Shown: one piece after another, positions 43,953-52,870 of the stretch
Layout of the letters: each line of letters starts with the position of its first letter
Numbering within the stretch: the stretch's first letter is position 1
Source: PXAP01 sp964421595
GTDB taxonomy: Bacteria > Bacteroidota > Bacteroidia > Bacteroidales > PUMT01
Direction: 5' to 3'
Assembly (NCBI GenBank): GCA_964421595.1
Contig: CAYQXY010000021.1
Span: forward strand, 1-64,000
Length of the DNA stretch: 64,000 nucleotides
Made by a program: the position numbers and the translations under genes
The notes under the pieces: generated by a model
Told to the model about the DNA's origin: nothing
Seen by the model: only the letters and a program-made list of their open reading frames with translations
Database searches by the model: none

Positions 43953-44045
43953 AATGCAGATCATGATTTGTTACTACAAAGTTATTACAATAACAATGGC
44001 ATTCCAAATATTATGGTAAAATAAAAGGCGCAGACTTGCCGCTAC

Positions 44046-44387
44046 TTATTTTTCTTCACTTCGATCATACTTGCAGCAGGCAGGAAGTTTGCTGTAAACT
44101 TCGTCATTAGCCTTATGCATTGGTGTGTCATATCCAACCTTCGCAATTGCCATCTGAACCTTGTTCACATCTGTTTTTGACTCATCGTAGCTAAGAGTCA
44201 AGTTCTTGGTTTCCTGGCTCCAGTCGGCCGACATCACTCCTTCAACCGATTTGGCTGCTGTTTCTATTGTCTTTTCGCACATTCCGCAATTTCCTTTGAC
44301 TTCGAATTTTTCATTTTTTTCCTGGGAAAATAATGTCATGGTTCCGAAAAGAAACATCATTGATAAACTTAAGATTACTTTTTTCAT
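44046..44387 (-). CDS. Periplasmic HMA-domain metal-binding protein
   Basis: The 113-residue protein has a signal peptide (residues 1-21) and a heavy-metal-associated domain with the metal motif GNCGMCEKT (Cys34, Cys37). The rest of the ferredoxin-like fold follows (DWSQETKNLTLSYDE, VNKVQMAIAKVGYDTP) and then a C-terminal ACCKY pair that could be a second ligand. It resembles small copper-binding proteins exported next to Cus-type pumps. It is downstream of cusB on the same strand, but a 144-base gap with direct repeats lies between them, so it may be expressed separately. Confidence 0.87.
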   Translation of the reverse strand: MKKVILSLSMMFLFGTMTLFSQEKNEKFEVKGNCGMCEKTIETAAKSVEGVMSADWSQETKNLTLSYDESKTDVNKVQMAIAKVGYDTPMHKANDEVYSKLPACCKYDRSEEK

Positions 44388-44415
44388 AATTATTAATTTT
44401 AGTGGTTCTTGTTTA

Positions 44416-44450
44416 ATTGATTAATGTTATTGATTAATGTTAATTGATTA
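44416..44450. repeat. Tandem 13-base direct repeats upstream of the HMA gene
   Basis: ATTGATTAATGTT occurs at 44416-44428 and 44429-44441, followed by a partial third copy ATTGATTA (44443-44450). The period is 13 bases and the array ends about 30 bases before the HMA start (44387). It could be a binding site for a metal-responsive regulator. Confidence 0.6.
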
Positions 44451-44531
44451 CTTTATAATCATAACACTCTATATATATAGATAATTGTTATGCGCTTTAG
44501 TTATGACTGCAACTACTATGCCACCTGTTGA

Positions 44532-46319
44532 TTAATGCTGATGGGCTGCCGCAGGAGCCGCGACATCCTCATCGGTCTTGAAAACCCTTGATCCTTTGCG
44601 ATAGGTTTCCCTCTTCTCGCCGCATCTGAGCATCATGTCACCAAAATAGGGATTCAGTATCTCGTCATTTTCGCTTAGCCAGTCAGCTCCCTTATCATCA
44701 AAAGCCATCGGGCAATGCATTTTATAAACCCGTTCGATCTGCAGTCCGAAATATTCAACCGATTCAATCATTTTATCTGACAGGGTTTCAAAATGTACAC
44801 GTTGCTCGTCAAGATCGCCCGATGATGAGATACTTCCGGCTGCACTGCTCAAACCTCCGAGCAGATCCATCCATCTGACATGCGGTTCATCTTCGAGCAG
44901 GCCCATATCTACCCGGCCAAGCGCAGACAGAAAATCATCTGCAGCAGCCATTGCATTGACAGGATCTGATTCGACAAGAGAATTGGCAATTTTAAAATAC
45001 TCCCTGGCCGCTTCAGTTAGTTGCTGGCTGAATTCCTGCGGGACTTCAAGAGTTTTCGCCTCCGGCCTTGTCATCATGCTGAAATTACCACTCAGCTGAG
45101 CTGCTGCATCCACAGTGAATACACCATTTGTAACGATCTCCTCACCTTCATCAAGTCCACTTTCCACAAGATGCATCTCTCCAAGCCTTTGTCCGAGAAT
45201 AATCTCGCGCATCTCAAATTCGGGATACTCAGTTCCAGGTACTTTCACATACACAACAGACCTTCTCCCTGACCATAGAATCGCTGAACGCGGAATGGCA
45301 ATTTCATGAATTCCGGCACTGATATCAGATGAGATCCTTCCATTCACAAACATACCGGGCTTAAGCTTCATCTGCCGGTTTACTGCTTCGGCTCTAACTG
45401 ATGCAGTACGCTGACGGGGATCCACCACGGGATCGATAAAAGTTACCCGTGCACTGAACTCTTCACCCGGAAGGGCAGATACAGTAAAGTTCACCTTGTC
45501 GCCGGTATTGATCCATGCAAGGTCACTTTCATAGGCATCGAACTTGACCCAAACATTGTTCAGATCGGCAATTTCAAACATCACTGTTCCCGTTCCCACA
45601 TAGTCTCCTGCGGTGACAGTCCGCCCCGTTACAATTCCATTGCTGCCTGCAAGTACCCGAAACCGCGTCTGGACCTCACCGCTACTTTCTATCTCATCAA
45701 TCTGTGCAGGACTTAGTCTCCAGAGCCTGAGTTTTTCCCTGGCAGCGGTATACAATGCCGGGTAAACATCCTTCATTTTTACAGCCTCAAAAAGTTCCTG
45801 CTGTGCCGTTACAAGTTCGGGTGAGTAGACAGAGGCCAGCGGATCGCCCCGATTTACCTGCTGGCCTGTGAAATTCACATAAAGCTGTTCTACCCTTCCG
45901 GGAAACTGCGATGTAACATTGGTAATTGTTTGCTCATCAAAACTAATATTACCACTCAGACTGATCTCCTTTTCAGCAGGCACCACCCTAACTATTGAAG
46001 TAAGGATATTGGCCATCGCAATCGCTTCAGCACTCATTTCATGAACCATAGGGTTATGACCATCGCTCGACCTGGAATCTGATACAGGTATAAGATCCAT
46101 ACCACAAATGGGGCAATCACCAGGTCCATCCTGCCTTATCTGGGGGTGCATCGAACAGGTCCACACCTGGTTCTCAGCATCCCATTCATGCTGATGGTCA
46201 GCATGTTCACCAAAAGTTTCACCTCTGTCGGATCGGGGGCTAACAAGGATACCTATGGTCAGCCCGACCAGCAGTATTAAGCCTCCTGTGATCCACTTAT
46301 TTTCAATTAAATTCTTCAT
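44532..46319 (-). CDS. cusB: CusB-type periplasmic adaptor of a heavy-metal RND pump
   Basis: CusB links the inner-membrane pump to the outer-membrane channel. From the ATG at 46319 the protein has 595 residues: a membrane anchor (about 6-24), a heavy-metal-binding domain with WTCSMHPQIRQDGPGDCPICGMDL (four Cys/Met ligands), lipoyl and beta-barrel adaptor domains, and a DUF3347 C-terminal domain (about 420-560) with KMHCPMAFDDKGADW. The last segment is His/Ala-rich (AAPAAAHQH). A nine-codon upstream extension would use TTG. It lies third in the cusA-tolC-cusB operon. The HMBD and DUF3347 domains point to Cu/Ag. Confidence 0.92.
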   Translation of the reverse strand: MKNLIENKWITGGLILLVGLTIGILVSPRSDRGETFGEHADHQHEWDAENQVWTCSMHPQIRQDGPGDCPICGMDLIPVSDSRSSDGHNPMVHEMSAEAIAMANILTSIVRVVPAEKEISLSGNISFDEQTITNVTSQFPGRVEQLYVNFTGQQVNRGDPLASVYSPELVTAQQELFEAVKMKDVYPALYTAAREKLRLWRLSPAQIDEIESSGEVQTRFRVLAGSNGIVTGRTVTAGDYVGTGTVMFEIADLNNVWVKFDAYESDLAWINTGDKVNFTVSALPGEEFSARVTFIDPVVDPRQRTASVRAEAVNRQMKLKPGMFVNGRISSDISAGIHEIAIPRSAILWSGRRSVVYVKVPGTEYPEFEMREIILGQRLGEMHLVESGLDEGEEIVTNGVFTVDAAAQLSGNFSMMTRPEAKTLEVPQEFSQQLTEAAREYFKIANSLVESDPVNAMAAADDFLSALGRVDMGLLEDEPHVRWMDLLGGLSSAAGSISSSGDLDEQRVHFETLSDKMIESVEYFGLQIERVYKMHCPMAFDDKGADWLSENDEILNPYFGDMMLRCGEKRETYRKGSRVFKTDEDVAAPAAAHQH

Positions 46320-46342
46320 ATTTTTATACTTAAAAGTGATTA

Positions 46343-47833
46343 TCAATATTCAGTTGCCGGTTCATGTTCCAGTCCCGATGCCGTAAGCATCTCAAGCCTG
46401 GCAACTGTCCGGTTGTGATCAGATATTGTCTTTAGCAATCCAAGACGGTAATCAAGTAACTGCTTTTGCATACGCAAAACTTCCTCAAAACCGGTTGAGC
46501 CGGTTGAATATGCAGTAATAAGGATATTGAGTGTTTGTTCTGCCAGTGTCATCTGGTCCCTGTATAGTTGCATTGTTCGTTCTGACCATGAAAGATCCCT
46601 TAAGATTTCTGCAGCCTCAACAGACAGTTCATTGATCATATTGTCTCTGCGAAAAACGACAGATTCCTGCATTAATTCAGCCTCTCTTTCCATTGCCCGG
46701 TACTTCCCACGGAAGATTGGGATAGTCAGCCTCACCATAGGCATCAACATATTGCTGCCACCCATCGGATCGTTATTACCGGCAGGGGAAAAAATCATAT
46801 AGTTTATACCTGCACCCATCATGGGCCTGCCCATAAGTATAGCCATTCTCTGCCGGATACCGAAAACCTCCTCTTCCTCATCAAGCATCCTTATCATAGG
46901 ATTCCTTTTTGTAATACTATCAAGTATAGCAATCTCATCAATCAATGGGGAAATAGCCCCGATTGAATCAGTTACGGAAATCCCGTCATTCAGTGGCCTG
47001 TTAAGCAACTTATTAAATCTGGCAGTAAGGGGAACCCTGTCATCCTTCAATCCGGCCAGCATATTTTCAATCTCATTAATTTCCATCTTGACTCGCAATA
47101 CATCAGGCATTCCCGACATTCCCCCACCCTGCATATTACCGGACTGCATTGATGGCATCTGCTGTGGTGAAGATGACTGGTTCTGCATATTTCCCATTCC
47201 AGTCATTGAAGAAGACTGATTGTCATCAGGCCTGGTCCGGTTGGCAGTTCCACCTGAGGGGGGAGCCGTCGGTGATCCTGCTGACCCTACCTGAAATCTG
47301 GAAATTGCGATCTGTTCCAGTGTTTTCAAAAGGTCAAGATTGTTTTCAGTTATTACTATCTCCCTTTCAAGATCATATAATTCATACCAGGAAGTTTTGA
47401 CCTGTAAATAAAGCTGGTTCTTCATGTCCCTGAAAGCTTCATATTTAGCCCAGGCCATACGTGATGCCTCATCCCTGTTGGCCCGCAGTGTGCCGAACCA
47501 TGGAAACATCTGCATCAATGTAACTTCGGCACGCTGGTTTCCCATCGCGAATTCCATTGGCCTGGTAAAGTACCCAAACGTTAGTTCGGGGTCAGGCAAA
47601 GATCCAACCTGGGGTATGACTTCCAGCGCAGACAAGTATTCATTGAAATAAGCTCTTAATTCAGGATTGTTTCCGGCAGCCTCTAACAGGTATTCTTCCG
47701 GCACCTGTGCAGTTGATTCATTTCCGGTTATGGGAAATAAAATAATTGCAAGATATATGAACCAGGCACCCGGCCTTCCCCAGCGCCAACTCAAATGGGC
47801 AATGATTTTTTTTATCCTGTTAATTGTTATCAT
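46343..47833 (-). CDS. TolC-family outer-membrane channel of the Cus pump
   Basis: The 496-residue outer-membrane factor gives the exit duct (CusC role). Its start codon overlaps the stop of cusA (ATGA). The protein has long coiled-coil helices: GNNPELRAYFNEYLSALEV and the repeated later part ending LRDLSWSERTMQLYRDQM. Residues about 205-243 form a Met- and Gln/Ser-rich insert (SMTGMGNMQNQ, QQMPSMQSGNMQ and similar), which can bind Cu(I) or Ag(I). Such Met-rich stretches are typical of periplasmic copper proteins. The gene lies between cusA and cusB. Confidence 0.9.
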   Translation of the reverse strand: MITINRIKKIIAHLSWRWGRPGAWFIYLAIILFPITGNESTAQVPEEYLLEAAGNNPELRAYFNEYLSALEVIPQVGSLPDPELTFGYFTRPMEFAMGNQRAEVTLMQMFPWFGTLRANRDEASRMAWAKYEAFRDMKNQLYLQVKTSWYELYDLEREIVITENNLDLLKTLEQIAISRFQVGSAGSPTAPPSGGTANRTRPDDNQSSSMTGMGNMQNQSSSPQQMPSMQSGNMQGGGMSGMPDVLRVKMEINEIENMLAGLKDDRVPLTARFNKLLNRPLNDGISVTDSIGAISPLIDEIAILDSITKRNPMIRMLDEEEEVFGIRQRMAILMGRPMMGAGINYMIFSPAGNNDPMGGSNMLMPMVRLTIPIFRGKYRAMEREAELMQESVVFRRDNMINELSVEAAEILRDLSWSERTMQLYRDQMTLAEQTLNILITAYSTGSTGFEEVLRMQKQLLDYRLGLLKTISDHNRTVARLEMLTASGLEHEPATEY

Positions 47834-50800
47834 AATTCCTGTAAATTTATTTCAGAGGAGTTTTTTAATTGCTGTTTTGACTTATATTCAGCTACCATTG
47901 AATAGAGAACCGGAACGATCAGCAGTGTGATAAGAGCAACTGTCATCCCTCCAAATGAGGGGATAGCCATCGGTATCATAATATCGGCCCCCCTGCCGGT
48001 TGATGTAAGGATTGGAAGCAGGGCAAGCAATGTGGTTGCTGTGGTCATAAGGCACGGCCTGACTCTTTTCAATCCGGCTTCCAGCACGGCCTCCCTAATC
48101 TCTTTCACACTTTCAGGTTTCAATCGTTCAAAACTCTGCTTCAGATACGTTCCAATTACCACACCATCATCGGTTGCAATTCCAAACAAGGCAATAAACC
48201 CCACCCACACAGCAACACTAAGATTAAACGTGCGCATCTGGAACAGTTCTCTCATATTTGAACCAAGAACATTAAAATCCATAAACCATCCCTGGCCATA
48301 CAGCCAAAGCATCATAAACCCTCCGGCGAAAGCCATTGCAATAGATGAGAAGATCATCAGAGCAGTAGCAGTCGACCTGAACTGAAAAAACAGGATCAGA
48401 AAAATAATTATAAGACTCAGCGGTATGACCAGTGCGAGGCGCTTTTCCGCCCTTATCTGGTTTTCATAGCTTCCTGAAAAATAGTAGTTTACACCGGCAG
48501 GGACAACAAGTTCGCCCGTATCTATCTTCTCCTGCAGATATCTCTGGGCATCCTCAACAACTGACACTTCTGCGAAACCTGGTTGTTTGTCAAGCAATAC
48601 GAACCCGACCAGAAAACTGTCCTCACTCCTTATCATTGAAGGGCCCTGGCGGTAAACGATCTCAGAAATCTGTCCGAGTGGTATCTGTGTCCCTGTCGGC
48701 GTCGGGATCAGAACTCCCTCGATCATCTCCGGATCATCCCGCCACTCCCTTGCATACCTTGCCCTGATCGGAAATCGTTCTCTTCCTTCTACGGTGGTGC
48801 TCAGAGGCATTCCACCGATAGCGATCTCGATATAATCCTGTACATCTTTTATACTGAGTCCGTACCTTGCCATTCTGACCCTGTCAAGGTCAATTTCAAG
48901 GTAAGGCTTGCCAACTATCCTGTCGGCAAAAACTGCATTGGGATTAACCGAAGGAACCTCCTTCAGGAATCCTTCAATTTCCCTCCCAAAGTCCTCTATC
49001 GTCTGAAGATCAGGCCCGAATACCTTGATCCCCATAGGGGCACGCATGCCGGTCTGGAGCATTACAAGCCTTGTCTCGATTGGCTGAAGCTTTGGAGCAG
49101 AAGTAACTCCGGGCAGACTGGCCACCTTTACTATCTCGTTCCAGATATCATCGGGAGAATTTATATGGTCGCGCCATTGCCAGTAATATCTTCCCCGGCG
49201 ATCGGGAATAAGCTCTCCGTCATCACTCCTTTGAAAATTACCATCCCTGTCAACAGCAAATCTCAGCCGGTTTCCATTGATATCGGTAATATATTCACTT
49301 TTGTAATTGATGATATTCTCAAACATTGACATTGGTGCCGGATCAAGAGCAGTCTCAGCCCTGCCGGCTTTCCCGACAACCATATCCACTTCAGGGATTG
49401 CAGTGACAAGCATGTCAAGTTGCTGAAGGATTTTCCTGTTTTCTTCAATCCCCGAATGAGGCATTGATGTAGGCATCAACAAAAACGAACCTTCATCGAG
49501 TGATGGCATAAACTCCTTACCCATACCCGGAAATGTGTGTGTAAGTCCGCTCCACACAGAAGTAGTCCTTATGTTCATCCCAACTCTGTCACCACCTCTG
49601 GCCAGAAAACCAAATATGCCGGTAAAACCCAGCCACATATTGGCAGCCAGTAACAAAATAAACATGGGAATAAGCAGGAACTTGATCTTATTTTCCAGGC
49701 ACCATGAAAGGATAGAAGCGTAATAGCGGATAAACAGGGCAAACAAGCCGAGCACCAGTGCAACAATCAGTCCGATAAAGAAAAAGTTTATCAGCAGACT
49801 TTTTGTCACCCCAAGTGGCATCCATTCGCCAGCCAGCAGCCATACTACTGCAATGACCGAGATTCCGGCGGTTATCCAGGTTTTATATTTACTTAACCTT
49901 TCGGGGAAATGGTATTGGAGACTGTTATGTATGCCGAAAGCCATCAATACTATTCCGGCCCAGGGATACCAGAATATTGCAATTGCCAGTCCCCCGACCA
50001 CCAGCAGATAGTCCACGTACAATCCAATATTTTTCCTCACAGGTCTTTTGGCAAACAGCCAGTGTGCAAAGGCAGGCATAATGGCGATTGTAAAGATCAA
50101 AGCCGAGATCAGCGCAAAGGTTTTGGTATATGCCAGCGGACCGAATAGTTTGCCTTCTGCAGCCTGGAGGGTGAATACCGGCAGGAAGCTTACTATTGTT
50201 GTGCTTACAGCAGTCAGTATTGCAGAACCTACCTCTGTAGTTGCATTGTATATTGTTGTAAGCAACGATTCAGATTTCGCGGCTTCCTTCATGTGACGGA
50301 GTATATTTTCGCTAAGTATTATCCCCAGGTCAACCATCGTACCAATGGCAATGGCAATCCCCGAAAGGGCAACAATATTAGCATCTACACCGGCATACTT
50401 CATAAAAATGAAACTCATCAGCACAGATAATGGCAAAAGTGCGGAAATAAGCAGTGATGCCCTCAAATTAAACACCATGACAATAATTACTATTATGGTA
50501 ATGAGTATCTGCAGGCTGATTGCATCGTACAGAGTCCCCAGGGTCTCATATATTAATCCGGTGCGATCATAAAAAGGGACTATTGTAACTTTCGATACCG
50601 TGCCATCATCGAGGATCTTCTCCGGAAGTCCTATTGCGATCTCAGCAATTTTTTGCTTTACATTATCTATTACAGCCAGGGGGTTATCGCCATATCTGGC
50701 TATTACAATCCCTCCTACGGCCTCGGCACCTGATTTATCAAGTATCCCGCCCATGGTGCGTACCTGGGGGCCGATGTTAACCATCGCAACATCACGTATG

Positions 50801-51624
50801 CGAATCGGAACATTATCATTTACCGCAACCACGGCCTCTTCGATGTCTTCAAGTGTTTCAACATAACCAAGACCCCTGATATAATACTCCACCTTGTTGA
50901 TCTCAATGGTATTTGCACTGACATCAATATTGCTGTTCCTGACCGCCATCATAACATCCATAAGCGAGACATCATGCGCCTTCATTGCAACAGGATCAAG
51001 ATCAACCTGGTACTCTTTAATATATCCACCAACAGAAGCAACTTCGGATACCCCGAGGGCACCTGTGAGTGCATATCTGACATAAAAATCCTGGATTGAC
51101 CTCAGTTCATGCAGGTCCCATCCTCCTGCAGGATTGCCATCCCTGTCACGTCCCTCGAGTGTGTACCAGTAGACCTGGCCCAGTGCTGTTGCGTCAGGCC
51201 CGAGTTGTGGCTGCACCTCATCAGGCAGGAGTCCTGAAGGCAGCGAATTCAGTTTCTCAAGTACCCTGGAACGACTCCAGTAAAATTCAATATCTTCATC
51301 AAAAATGATGTAGATACTTGAAAACCCGAACATCGATGTGCTCCTGATACTTGTTACCCCCGGCATACCAAGGAGTGACGTAGTAAGCGGATAGGTTATC
51401 TGATCCTCCACATCAAGCGGCGACCTGCCCATCCATTCGGTGAAGACAATCTGCTGATTCTCTCCGATATCAGGAATAGCATCGACAGGGACCGGATCAC
51501 GGGGAATAAAGCCAATATCCCAGTTGAACGGGGCTGTTGCTATTCCCCATACAATTATGAGCGCCAGAAGGAGAACCGTGACAAGCTTTTGTTCCAGAAA
51601 AAACTTTATTATCTGATTTAGCAT
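47830..51624 (-). CDS. cusA: CusA-type heavy-metal RND efflux pump
   Basis: This is the inner-membrane proton-driven pump of a Cu(I)/Ag(I) tripartite system. The 1264-residue protein shows the HME-RND start WNWDIGFIP-like sequence, DPVPVDAIPDIGENQQIVFTEW, TM4 with GIAIAIGTMVDLGIILSEN and two periplasmic loops. The length exceeds E. coli CusA (1047), with an extra hydrophobic region of about 175 residues (about 525-700) before GKEFMPSLDEGSF. Such expansion occurs in related Bacteroidota proteins. It heads the operon, overlapping tolC by 4 bases. No metal-sensing regulator is encoded in this window. Confidence 0.93.
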   Translation of the reverse strand: MLNQIIKFFLEQKLVTVLLLALIIVWGIATAPFNWDIGFIPRDPVPVDAIPDIGENQQIVFTEWMGRSPLDVEDQITYPLTTSLLGMPGVTSIRSTSMFGFSSIYIIFDEDIEFYWSRSRVLEKLNSLPSGLLPDEVQPQLGPDATALGQVYWYTLEGRDRDGNPAGGWDLHELRSIQDFYVRYALTGALGVSEVASVGGYIKEYQVDLDPVAMKAHDVSLMDVMMAVRNSNIDVSANTIEINKVEYYIRGLGYVETLEDIEEAVVAVNDNVPIRIRDVAMVNIGPQVRTMGGILDKSGAEAVGGIVIARYGDNPLAVIDNVKQKIAEIAIGLPEKILDDGTVSKVTIVPFYDRTGLIYETLGTLYDAISLQILITIIVIIVMVFNLRASLLISALLPLSVLMSFIFMKYAGVDANIVALSGIAIAIGTMVDLGIILSENILRHMKEAAKSESLLTTIYNATTEVGSAILTAVSTTIVSFLPVFTLQAAEGKLFGPLAYTKTFALISALIFTIAIMPAFAHWLFAKRPVRKNIGLYVDYLLVVGGLAIAIFWYPWAGIVLMAFGIHNSLQYHFPERLSKYKTWITAGISVIAVVWLLAGEWMPLGVTKSLLINFFFIGLIVALVLGLFALFIRYYASILSWCLENKIKFLLIPMFILLLAANMWLGFTGIFGFLARGGDRVGMNIRTTSVWSGLTHTFPGMGKEFMPSLDEGSFLLMPTSMPHSGIEENRKILQQLDMLVTAIPEVDMVVGKAGRAETALDPAPMSMFENIINYKSEYITDINGNRLRFAVDRDGNFQRSDDGELIPDRRGRYYWQWRDHINSPDDIWNEIVKVASLPGVTSAPKLQPIETRLVMLQTGMRAPMGIKVFGPDLQTIEDFGREIEGFLKEVPSVNPNAVFADRIVGKPYLEIDLDRVRMARYGLSIKDVQDYIEIAIGGMPLSTTVEGRERFPIRARYAREWRDDPEMIEGVLIPTPTGTQIPLGQISEIVYRQGPSMIRSEDSFLVGFVLLDKQPGFAEVSVVEDAQRYLQEKIDTGELVVPAGVNYYFSGSYENQIRAEKRLALVIPLSLIIIFLILFFQFRSTATALMIFSSIAMAFAGGFMMLWLYGQGWFMDFNVLGSNMRELFQMRTFNLSVAVWVGFIALFGIATDDGVVIGTYLKQSFERLKPESVKEIREAVLEAGLKRVRPCLMTTATTLLALLPILTSTGRGADIMIPMAIPSFGGMTVALITLLIVPVLYSMVAEYKSKQQLKNSSEINLQEL

Positions 51625-52095
51625 TTATATTTCTTTTATAGATCGTTACAGGTTTAACCTAACTCGTACCATAGTAAACTCCAAAACTTTAATTTAGTTT
51701 AAAGCAGGAATTGCAGGAAAGAGGTTTCTTTTAAGCTGGCTCTTGCAGAAGTGGTAAAATCTTGTATTTCTGCAAAGTGGATTGGTAACTTAAAATTACA
51801 GCCTTATTGCCGGAATACAAATAAAGATCCTGTTAAACAAGTCTCTGTTATTGTATAGCATGATAAGGAGAAAGAATCTCTTTCCCTGACGTTTAGCCGG
51901 TAAGATATTTATAAAAGAAAGGACTGAACCAGAACAGGAATATCCCGGTCAGCCGGAAGAACAATTAAAGCGGTTATGTTATTGGCAGAAGGTTTGACAG
52001 TGTTATTTCCTGTAGTGGCCGTCAATTTCCAACAATATGGTAACCGGGAAGCATAATTAAATGGGTTACCCCGTACCCGTATATAATAATCACAA
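51625..52095. other. Non-coding gap between cus and suf operons
   Basis: The cusA promoter must lie here. An inverted repeat CTTTAA (51687-51692) / TTAAAG (51699-51704) is a possible operator 60-80 bases upstream of cusA. Near the sufT end, GGTAACC (52039-52045) pairs with GGTTACC (52064-52070). No TAnnTTTG box is present on the minus strand, and a 68-codon open frame on the minus strand is not gene-like. Confidence 0.35.
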
Positions 52096-52419
52096 CTAAA
52101 GCAGTCCGAGATCAAGCATGGCCTCCTCGGTCATCATACTTTTCTCCCACGGCGGGTCGAAAGTCAGATTGATAACAAGGTCATTAACCCCCTCAACGGC
52201 CCTGACCTTTTCGTTAATCTCAGCCATAAGCTCATCAACCATAGGACAATTTGGTGCCGTCAGGGTCATTACTACCTCTACTTTTCCACCCTCCTCTACT
52301 ATAATCTCATAAATCAGTCCGAGATCATATATATTGACAGGAATTTCCGGATCATAGATATTTTTCAGGACCAGTCCTATTTCACTTTCCAGTTCAAGAT
52401 ATTTATTTTGTTCTTCCAT
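52096..52419 (-). CDS. sufT: SUF-associated MIP18/DUF59 protein (SufT-like)
   Basis: The 107-residue protein belongs to the DUF59/MIP18 family, helpers in Fe-S cluster maturation and transfer. The key stretch is IYDPEIPVNIYDLGLIYEI near residue 20, with the later MTLTAPNCPMVDEL containing the conserved Cys and the C-terminal VNLTFDPPWEKSMMTEEA. It is the last gene of the suf operon, 4 bases after sufE. Genetic and biochemical evidence in other bacteria ties sufT to the Suf system; the exact step is uncertain. Confidence 0.9.
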   Translation of the reverse strand: MEEQNKYLELESEIGLVLKNIYDPEIPVNIYDLGLIYEIIVEEGGKVEVVMTLTAPNCPMVDELMAEINEKVRAVEGVNDLVINLTFDPPWEKSMMTEEAMLDLGLL

Positions 52420-52423
52420 AAGT

Positions 52424-52855
52424 TCACGAGTTTTGTTTCATCTTCGTCTGATATGCCAGGGCATATAGCTTCATCTGTTTTACCATTGAGACAAGTCCGT
52501 TAGACCTGGTAGGAGAAAGATTTTCCTTCAACCCAATCCTGTCAATAAAAAACAGGTCGTTATCAAGAATCTCCCCGGGCTGCCTGTTGGAAATGACACG
52601 CACAAGCAGGGCTATTATGCCCTTTGTAATAATGGCATCACTGTCGGCCGTAAAAACTATTTTCCCGTCTTCAAGCTCCGATTTCAGCCATACCTTGGAC
52701 TGGCATCCTTCAATCAGGAATTCAGGTGTTTTGTATTTAGCGTTGATAACAGGAAGAGATTTACTAATATCAATCAGATAATTATACTTATCCAGCCAAT
52801 CTTCGAAAACCTCAAACTCTTCAACTATTTCCTGCTGAACCTCATTCATTGTCAT
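52424..52855 (-). CDS. sufE: Sulfur acceptor SufE
   Basis: SufE takes sulfur from SufS and passes it to the SufBCD scaffold. The 143-residue protein has the reactive Cys51 in IEGCQSKVWL, the same number as in E. coli SufE, followed by FTADSDAIITKGIIALLV, the expected conserved block. The gene is 15 bases after sufS and 4 bases before sufT, so it is within the operon. Confidence 0.94.
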   Translation of the reverse strand: MTMNEVQQEIVEEFEVFEDWLDKYNYLIDISKSLPVINAKYKTPEFLIEGCQSKVWLKSELEDGKIVFTADSDAIITKGIIALLVRVISNRQPGEILDNDLFFIDRIGLKENLSPTRSNGLVSMVKQMKLYALAYQTKMKQNS

Positions 52856-52870
52856 TTTTGAGCAACTTAA

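Noticed and set aside
51909..52115. A 68-codon open frame on the minus strand overlapping the sufT end
   Set aside because: Unusual composition, no known family, overlaps a conserved gene on the same strand.
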